7,905 nucleotides of DNA from contig JASEIA010000070.1 in assembly GCA_030018575.1 (NCBI GenBank), positions 1 to 7,905 of the forward strand, in the 5' to 3' direction. The position numbers and the translations under genes are program-made. This DNA comes from Nanobdellota archaeon. Its GTDB lineage: Archaea; Nanobdellota; Nanobdellia; SCGC-AAA011-G17; GW2011-AR17. Below are positions 1-3,591 of the stretch, one piece after another (the first letter of the stretch is position 1; each line of letters opens with the position of its first letter). Below the pieces are notes generated by a model, which saw nothing but the letters and a program-made list of their open reading frames with translations, had not been told where the DNA came from and did not search any database.

Positions 1-148
1 TGTGTTTTGATAATCTTAATGCTCCTTTAATCGTCATTTGATGGTTGGAATAGCCGCAGGTGTGGCACTTCCTTCCGCTCTCGCCGTATGTGTATAGGTT
101 ACTGCCGCAAACATGGCAGGCTCGCTTTTTTTGCAGGCCGTTAGGCAT
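1..148 (-). CDS. Zinc-ribbon protein, N-terminal part, cut by the left edge
   Basis: The reading frame starts at ATG 148-146 and stays open for 49 codons to the window edge, so the C-terminus is missing. Residues 11-14 (CHVC) and 28-31 (CHTC, followed by GY) form two CxxC knuckles 13 residues apart, the spacing of a small treble/ribbon zinc-binding fold. The N-terminus is basic (QKKRA). A GAGGAG ribosome-binding site lies about 8 bases upstream, and the start overlaps the stop of the preceding cysteine-rich frame by 8 bases, so translation is probably coupled. Zinc ribbons of this sort in archaeal viruses and plasmids usually bind nucleic acid or transcription proteins; that role is inferred. 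It is the last visible gene of the regulatory operon that begins at 1595. Confidence 0.72.
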   Translation of the reverse strand, partial: MPNGLQKKRACHVCGSNLYTYGESGRKCHTCGYSNHQMTIKGALRLSKH

Positions 149-278
149 TTTGCAACTCCTCAATTTCATCCATCCCATTCATCCTTCGCCATACTTCACA
201 TGGAAAGCTGTCACAATCTGTGCAGGTTTTCCCATTCAAGTGCCTTACGCAAACCTCCTGTAACTTAAAGTTACCCAA
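141..278 (-). CDS. Small cysteine-rich protein (about 45 residues), probable zinc binder
   Basis: This frame encodes about 45 residues if begun at TTG 278-276. It carries C10, C19, C22 and C27 (C-x8-C-x2-C-x4-C), including KTCTDCDSFPCEVW, a pattern that suggests a small metal site. The end (MDEIEELQNA) is acidic and helical. Its start overlaps the last codons of the winged-helix gene, and its stop lies inside the start of the zinc-ribbon gene, which fits a coupled operon. The start is uncertain: a strong AGGAGG at 259-254 has no start codon at normal distance in this frame, and the next in-frame TTG lies 14 bases beyond it; AGGAAGGT lies before TTG 278. The even cysteine spacing and the snug overlaps support a real gene. 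The function is unknown to me. Confidence 0.55.
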   Translation of the reverse strand: MGNFKLQEVCVRHLNGKTCTDCDSFPCEVWRRMNGMDEIEELQNA

Positions 279-1215
279 AATAACTACCTTCCTCTTTCTT
301 TTTCTCTAAAGGCGGAACCTGGGGGCTGGATGGCTGTGACGGCGTAATCAGCTTGACAATGACGTTTAAGCCTGCGCCTAATTCCTTCACATGATTGGCT
401 TGCTCTGCGATAATAGACCATACTTCCCCTGGCAAAGGAGAGCGCTTTTCCCTGTAATCATTAAATACAGGCGCAACCGTGTTCTGCATATCCCCTTCTG
501 ACTTTTGCCCCTTGGTTTCAAACTCATGCCAGTTAAGGCTATTATCCACTTCCGCCCAAAGCTTCCCGTCCACGTCTGAAATTATTTTTATCTTTTCTTT
601 CTTTATTTCGCACTCCGTTGATGTTTCATTGTTGATTTCAGAATAATGTGCGTTCACTCTTTGCCTGTTTGGAATTCTCGGCTTGATAATGACGACGTTA
701 AACTCCTGTTCCAGCCTTGCAAAAAACCTGTTCCAATGCTCTAATCCCTTAGCTGTGGCTGCAATAGCCGTGTCCGCATAGAAACTTTGCCCTGAGTAAA
801 CCTGAATTTTATTTTTGTGCGTGATTATTGTGTTCCCGTCAATGTTGAGTGTTGTTCCTTCCTTGTATTTCATAAATTTTTCTGAAATCGTGAGAAGTTT
901 GATAACCCAATGTTCCCCATGAAGCCTGATTTGGTTGACTTTTTGGTTGTGAGGTAGGGGTAGTGGGGTGGGGGTAACAACCATGTTATTAAAAGCAGTA
1001 TCAAAAGCCCCTTTTTGTTTAAGACTTTTAATTATTTTACTTGTTGCTTGTTGAGAAGTATGACGACGGGCTGTTATCTGAGAAGGCGTTAAAAATTCTT
1101 CTGTAAGAAGATGTAGCACTGCTCTTTCTGCAACTGTCAATTTCGCAGATGATTTTGCCTGAGAAACAACCTTCTTGGTTGTGATTTGGTTGTGAGGTAG
1201 GGGGGTAACAACCAT
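271..1215 (-). CDS. Winged helix-turn-helix DNA-binding protein, 314 residues
   Basis: This is probably a transcription regulator acting in the cytoplasm. Residues 26-71 (LTVAERAVLHLL, then TPSQITARRHTSQQATSKIIKSLKQKGAF in two parts) form a MarR/TrmB-like winged helix: a first helix, a turn, a recognition helix rich in S/Q/T/K and a wing start. Residues 92-235 are a mixed alpha/beta region of unknown fold with many aromatic residues (GLEHWNRFFARLE; VDGKLWAEVDNSLNWHEFE). Residues 255-295 are helical, and the C-terminus is proline- and charge-rich, probably disordered. The motif MVVTP..LPHNQ occurs twice, at residues 1-10 and 78-91, on either side of the winged helix, from a direct repeat in the DNA. 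The gene starts 3 bases after the stop of the 68-residue gene. Only a weak ribosome-binding site precedes it (a G-run about 13 bases upstream), so coupling to the upstream gene is likely. I recognise this as a domain arrangement seen in archaeal mobile elements, but cannot name a family. Confidence 0.85.
   Translation of the reverse strand: MVVTPLPHNQITTKKVVSQAKSSAKLTVAERAVLHLLTEEFLTPSQITARRHTSQQATSKIIKSLKQKGAFDTAFNNMVVTPTPLPLPHNQKVNQIRLHGEHWVIKLLTISEKFMKYKEGTTLNIDGNTIITHKNKIQVYSGQSFYADTAIAATAKGLEHWNRFFARLEQEFNVVIIKPRIPNRQRVNAHYSEINNETSTECEIKKEKIKIISDVDGKLWAEVDNSLNWHEFETKGQKSEGDMQNTVAPVFNDYREKRSPLPGEVWSIIAEQANHVKELGAGLNVIVKLITPSQPSSPQVPPLEKKKEEGSYFG
942..984 (+). repeat. Direct repeat, copy A (inside the winged-helix gene)
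   Basis: The left part (TTTGGTTGTGAGGTAGGGG) and the right part (GGGGGTAACAACCAT) are identical to those of copy B at 1185-1215, but copy A has 12 extra bases between them. Each copy contains GGTTGT and ACAACC as an inverted pair. Copy A encodes residues 78-91 of the winged-helix protein, including an internal ATG at codon 78. The two copies are 231-243 bases apart, both multiples of three. Confidence 0.9.
1177..1215 (+). repeat. Direct repeat, copy B, plus an extra GGTTGTGA half-site at the winged-helix gene start
   Basis: Copy B proper is 1185-1215 and includes the start codon of the winged-helix gene. GGTTGTGA occurs at 1177-1184 and again at 1188-1195, 11 bases apart (about one helical turn), and is followed by an inverted TAACAACC at 1206-1213. 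The 13-mer GGTTGTGAGGTAG is found here (1188-1200), in copy A (945-957) and on the other strand in the operon leader (1669-1657). The arrangement looks like a cluster of protein-binding sites, perhaps for the winged-helix protein itself; that is inference. Confidence 0.6.
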
Positions 1216-1218
1216 TTT

Positions 1219-1425
1219 TCAATACAACCCCCTCTTATGCATCATCTCGAAAACAACCACCTCAATCTTTTCTGCCAGCAATTGCGCTTCTTTTCTAAGA
1301 GAAATGTTCTTATCAGTCGGATTATGCGCAAGAATAGAAGCATAATGCTTGAGAAGCGTAACAACTCTGTTGAATTCCCTATCGTTAATGCCTATCCCTT
1401 CTCCGCTTGAAAGAAGCTCTGTCAT
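1219..1425 (-). CDS. Hypothetical small helical protein, 68 residues
   Basis: I do not recognise this protein. It has no membrane segment and no cysteine. Residues 16-32 (DREFNRVVTLLKHYASI) and 39-63 (KNISLRKEAQLLAEKIEVVVFEMMH) are two predicted amphipathic helices joined by a short polar loop, so it could be a helical hairpin or a dimerising adaptor. Its ATG overlaps the stop of the ribbon-helix-helix-like gene by four bases (ATGA), and its stop lies 3 bases before the winged-helix gene. It is therefore almost certainly co-translated with two probable DNA-binding proteins. Confidence 0.75.
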   Translation of the reverse strand: MTELLSSGEGIGINDREFNRVVTLLKHYASILAHNPTDKNISLRKEAQLLAEKIEVVVFEMMHKRGLY

Positions 1426-1595
1426 TGTCCGCCCTCTGAAATGCGATTATTGATTTTATCTATTTTGTCGTAGAAAGCAGAATGCACAAAATCTTTAAGG
1501 CTCTGAGACACTTTTCCTGCAGCTCTCATTTTCTCATAGAGCTTTTGCTCATCAAGATTAAACCATATTGCCTTATTCGGATTTGTCCTCGCCAT
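1422..1595 (-). CDS. Ribbon-helix-helix-like DNA-binding protein, 57 residues
   Basis: The frame runs from ATG 1595-1593 to TGA 1424-1422. The layout fits a MetJ/Arc ribbon-helix-helix repressor: a short basic N-terminus (MARTNPN), a beta strand (KAIWFNL, about residues 8-14), helix A (DEQKLYEKMRAAG, 15-27), a turn, and helix B (SQSLKDFVHSAFYDKIDKI, 30-48), with a polar tail. Such proteins bind palindromic DNA as dimers. A GAGGAG ribosome-binding site lies directly upstream, and the stop overlaps the next start (ATGA). It is the first gene of the minus-strand regulatory operon, downstream of a palindromic divergent promoter and a structured leader, so autoregulation and control of the integrase are natural inferences. 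No direct identity evidence is available beyond the fold pattern. Confidence 0.72.
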   Translation of the reverse strand: MARTNPNKAIWFNLDEQKLYEKMRAAGKVSQSLKDFVHSAFYDKIDKINNRISEGGQ

Positions 1596-1606
1596 ATCTC
1601 CTCTGT

Positions 1607-1690
1607 AATGCGTAATAGAACGTCAGGGGGCGAGGTAAAACGGGCTTCCCGAGAATCTACCTCACAACCGATGCGCCCTCTCCACGCATT
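1607..1690 (-). promoter_or_regulatory. Nested inverted repeats: structured leader of the regulatory operon, or a recombination site
   Basis: Four inverted pairs are arranged almost concentrically: AATGCGT 1607-1613 with ACGCATT 1684-1690; GGGCG 1628-1632 with CGCCC 1674-1678; GAGGTA 1632-1637 with TACCTC 1658-1663; and CGGG 1641-1644 with CCCG 1648-1651 around a 3-base loop. If the minus-strand TATA element near 1712-1722 is used, transcription would start near the outer arm (about 1691), so the messenger would begin with this hairpin. The 180 or so bases between the RHH-like gene and the integrase contain no supported gene. It does not fold as a tRNA. It could be a leader RNA switch, a repressor-bound cruciform or an attachment/replication site. 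Confidence 0.55.
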
Positions 1691-1697
1691 GCGTTGC

Positions 1698-1726
1698 TAT
1701 ATATGAGTATATACTTATATATAAAC
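1698..1726. promoter_or_regulatory. Divergent TATA region with near-perfect palindrome (promoters and likely operator)
   Basis: The block contains AGTATATACT (1706-1715), a perfect 10-bp palindrome inside a 22-bp palindrome (1700-1721) with one mismatched pair. On the plus strand ATATATAAA (1717-1725) is a TATA-box candidate for the integrase, giving a start near 1747 and a leader of about 45 bases. On the minus strand TTTATATATAAG (1723-1712) is a candidate for the regulatory operon. A dimeric RHH-like repressor bound here would cover both promoters. The exact starts and the binding protein are inferred. Confidence 0.6.
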
Positions 1727-1790
1727 GTTTCTAAAGCTTATAACCCTCTCTTGATTTCCAGCCTGAAAGGGGTGATGGGAGCTTAAGAAA

Positions 1791-2450
1791 ATGGAAATCA
1801 ACCACGAGATAGACAGCCACGCAGTGCCTTTTAACAGGGTTTTAGAGGCATTGAACATAATGCAGTATGCCAGCGACGTCAGAGCAATGTTTCAGATGTT
1901 ATTCCTGACAGGGTGCAGAATGAAAGAGCTCGACAACATGCAGGCAAGCATGATTTACGGCAATGTCATTTACTGGCACCTTGGCAAGAACCAGCGGGGT
2001 TTCAGGAAGGTTAGGCTGCCTAATTATTTTGTCCGGGAATTGCGGGAATACAGGAACACGCACAGGGTTTACGGCGGCAAGCTGTTTGGGATTGATGCGC
2101 ACACTTTCCGCAGGTATTTTGCGAAGTTCATACGGCCACGGCTGCCAAGCTGGCAGGAGAAGCGATTTAGGGACAAATGCGGCGTTCTTGAGCCTGAATA
2201 CATCTATCAGCTTAAGGGCCTGCGCAAAGACTTCCAGACTTTAGAGTTTGCCCGGCAACTGGACAAATGGAAGGATGCATCTGTTGCCCTGGAATTCACA
2301 AGCAAAGGGATGAAACACAGCAGCACACGGATTACTGCGAAACATTACATTGAGAACTTTGAGAGCCTTGATATTGAAAGATACAAGCATCTGACGCCTG
2401 GAGAAATATTGTCTGCTGGAATGTCGCAGATGAGGCTTATGGATTATTGA
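1791..2450 (+). CDS. Tyrosine recombinase (integrase), short catalytic-domain form, 219 residues
   Basis: This enzyme would cut and rejoin DNA through a covalent 3'-phosphotyrosine, integrating or excising the element. Visible catalytic signature: box I FLTGCRMKEL with R43; a beta-hairpin lysine, K66 or K73, in GKNQRGFRKVRL; K142-x-x-R145 in LKGLRKDFQT, where most family members have HxxR; H176 in MKHSS; and the nucleophile Y186 in TAKHYIENF. The KxxR variant is known for SSV-type archaeal integrases. The family is usually about 300 residues or more; here only some 30 residues precede box I, so the N-terminal core-binding domain is missing. The start is ATG 1791, with GGGAG 10 bases and GGTGAT 14 bases upstream. 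Its orientation opposite to all other genes and its divergent shared promoter suggest it is controlled separately from the surface genes. Confidence 0.88.
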   Translation: MEINHEIDSHAVPFNRVLEALNIMQYASDVRAMFQMLFLTGCRMKELDNMQASMIYGNVIYWHLGKNQRGFRKVRLPNYFVRELREYRNTHRVYGGKLFGIDAHTFRRYFAKFIRPRLPSWQEKRFRDKCGVLEPEYIYQLKGLRKDFQTLEFARQLDKWKDASVALEFTSKGMKHSSTRITAKHYIENFESLDIERYKHLTPGEILSAGMSQMRLMDY

Positions 2451-2495
2451 AAAAAATAAAAAAATGAAGGCTCATCGCCTTCTCTTTTTCTTCTT
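2451..2495. terminator. Two-way transcription terminator between convergent genes
   Basis: A perfect 6-bp stem, GAAGGC 2466-2471 and GCCTTC 2477-2482, encloses the loop TCATC. It is followed on the plus strand by a T-rich run (2483-2495) and on the minus strand by two T-runs (complement of 2451-2464). The integrase ends at 2450 and the surface operon ends at 2472 or 2520, so one element could stop both transcripts. Poly-T stretches alone can end archaeal transcription. Confidence 0.7.
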
Positions 2496-2519
2496 CCTGC
2501 GCCTTGACCAGCAGGGCAT
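2472..2519 (-). CDS. Possible 15-residue very basic peptide
   Basis: Directly after the stop of the two-span protein (TAA then ATG with no gap) a frame encodes MPCWSRRRKKKKRRR and ends in TGA. Ten of the last ten residues are lysine or arginine. Such a peptide could condense DNA, as basic virion proteins do, or be an accidental product: its basic codons lie in the purine-rich complement of the T-rich terminator tail, and its stop lies in the terminator loop. No ribosome-binding site beyond re-initiation is visible. Confidence 0.3.
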   Translation of the reverse strand: MPCWSRRRKKKKRRR

Positions 2520-2765
2520 TTAATAACGCCCTTTCTTCCTTGTCATAAAGCCGCCAAGGAACGCAAGGCCTATCACAATGGCAATTATTGCAGGCACCCA
2601 GCCACTTAACCCTGACTGGCCAAGCTGTGTGATGAGATACTGCACTGTTGTGTTTGCCTCTCCACCGGTCGCAGTGCCGAACTTGCTAAGAACGACAACG
2701 CCTACGCCGATTATCATCGCAAGGGATACAATCCCCCATCCTAATGCTGTAAGGTTTTCAATCAT
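2520..2765 (-). CDS. Two-span membrane protein with basic tail, candidate major structural protein
   Basis: From ATG 2765 the protein has 81 residues: a membrane span at about 5-26 (LTALGWGIVSLAMIIGVGVV), a polar, Thr/Gly/Gln-rich loop of about 29 residues, a second span at about 56-74 (WVPAIIAIVIGLAFLGGF) and a basic end (TRKKGRY). Two short hydrophobic helices with a small loop and a charged end is the build of the VP1/VP3-type capsid proteins of spindle-shaped archaeal viruses; I infer this role from architecture, not sequence identity. An upstream in-frame GTG at 2798 would add 11 residues (MRYAISRRKRE); I prefer the ATG because AGGA lies 8 bases ahead and the predicted transcript start is near 2804. 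It is the last gene of the operon and the only one with a clear gap and promoter of its own, as expected for a protein needed in many copies. Confidence 0.75.
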   Translation of the reverse strand: MIENLTALGWGIVSLAMIIGVGVVVLSKFGTATGGEANTTVQYLITQLGQSGLSGWVPAIIAIVIGLAFLGGFMTRKKGRY

Positions 2766-2825
2766 CTCTCTTTTCCTGCGGCTTATGGCATACCGCACCG
2801 CCTGTAATGAATATGATGTTTTGGC

Positions 2826-2837
2826 TTATATTTAAGG
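2826..2837 (-). promoter_or_regulatory. Promoter (TATA box) for the two-span protein gene
   Basis: On the minus strand the sequence reads CCTTAAATATAAG, a good archaeal TATA element, in the 77 bases (2799-2875) between the three-span gene and the two-span gene. A start about 27 bases downstream of its centre falls near 2804. All upstream genes of the operon overlap, so this is the only place where an internal promoter would be expected. Confidence 0.6.
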
Positions 2838-2875
2838 AAATAGCACTATTTTTGCCTATTTTGTTTACATTTCAC

Positions 2876-3172
2876 TTATTTTCTTGAATTTGTATACATA
2901 ATATATAGAAACATGAACAACATGACAGCAACGAAAAATAGCACGTGCCCCCATGCGACTAAGTCAGCGTAAGCAAGCAGAATGCCGATTATCATTGATG
3001 CAAAGGAAGCTATCAGCAAAGCAGCTTCAAGGCCATAGCCTGACAGCGTGAGCATAAGGATAACCCAGACCATATAGAGCATTCCAACCCAGAACGTGCC
3101 GCCCGTTGTAGTGTTGGCGGCCTGCGGCAGCTCGCTTAAGTCTGACATATTGCTCCAGTTTACACCTGTCAT
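2876..3172 (-). CDS. Three-span membrane protein, 98 residues
   Basis: I do not recognise a named family. A polar N-terminus of about 26 residues with glycosylation sequons (NWS, NMS, NTT) is followed by spans at about 27-43, 48-67 and 72-93 and the short tail NSRK. The sequons suggest that the N-terminus lies outside the cell, which with three spans puts the basic tail inside. The start is fixed by a strong AAGGTGAT ribosome-binding site 3 bases upstream and by an ATGA overlap with the preceding gene. It sits between the two-span proteins of the operon and probably belongs to the same membrane or virion complex; this is context-based inference. Confidence 0.82.
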   Translation of the reverse strand: MTGVNWSNMSDLSELPQAANTTTGGTFWVGMLYMVWVILMLTLSGYGLEAALLIASFASMIIGILLAYADLVAWGHVLFFVAVMLFMFLYIMYTNSRK

Positions 3173-3591
3173 AGTATCACCTTGAATAGCACGTATAGCA
3201 GCGCCATGAGTAAGCCGATGAAATAGATTATCCTTAATCCTACTGCGAGTGCTGTGCCAGCTTCTCCAAGATTAAGCTTTTCTGCAACATTTTCAATCCA
3301 TCCGCCTGTGATGAAACGCCATGAAATCGTAACCGCATCCTTTGCCAAGCCCCAGCTTGACTTAACTGTAATGCCTTGCGTAGCGTCAAACTGCGCTTCC
3401 CCGCCTTGAATCTGTGTTTGTGCTGTATCCTGATATTTTACGAAAAGCTGTTCTGCGCCGCTGTTGTCGCTAAAGCCCGCATCAAAATCTTTGCCATAAT
3501 CATGATTCATTGTGGCTATGGCTATATTGAAAACAGCAACGAAAACAAGGCTTAAGATTATTCCTTCAATAAATCCGCTGGTCGTTGCCAT
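3169..3591 (-). CDS. Two-span membrane protein with a polar middle domain, 140 residues
   Basis: Spans lie at about 7-27 (FIEGIILSLVFVAVFNIAIA) and 114-138 (ALAVGLRIIYFIGLLMALLYVLF). The 85 residues between them are polar and mostly helical or turn-forming, with FISW/FITGGWIE-like aromatic residues at 88-99 that may lie along the membrane surface. No cysteine and no enzyme motif is visible. Its ATG overlaps the stop of the 937-residue gene by one base (TGATG), with an AGGGGGAT ribosome-binding site 8 bases ahead, and its stop overlaps the next start (ATGA). It is therefore made together with the large surface protein and could help anchor or assemble it. The function is unknown. Confidence 0.82.
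   Translation of the reverse strand: MATTSGFIEGIILSLVFVAVFNIAIATMNHDYGKDFDAGFSDNSGAEQLFVKYQDTAQTQIQGGEAQFDATQGITVKSSWGLAKDAVTISWRFITGGWIENVAEKLNLGEAGTALAVGLRIIYFIGLLMALLYVLFKVIL

Noticed and set aside
60..263. A 67-codon plus-strand frame at the left edge
   Set aside because: It is antisense to the cysteine-rich and zinc-ribbon frames, which have metal-binding patterns, ribosome-binding sites and coupled overlaps.
1037..1222. A 61-codon minus-strand frame overlapping the start of the winged-helix gene
   Set aside because: It is out of frame with the helix-turn-helix coding sequence and shows no protein-like pattern.
1607..1690. A tRNA or tRNA-derived attachment site
   Set aside because: The stems are nested in a single long hairpin; no D, anticodon and T arms and no T-loop consensus can be placed.
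1774..1785. A 3-codon upstream frame (ATG GGA GCT TAA) before the integrase as a regulatory peptide
   Set aside because: It is too short to distinguish from chance, and it lies in the ribosome-binding region itself.
1963..2244. A 93-codon plus-strand frame and a 67-codon minus-strand frame across the integrase gene
   Set aside because: They overlap the integrase, whose catalytic motifs are intact, and encode no recognisable pattern.
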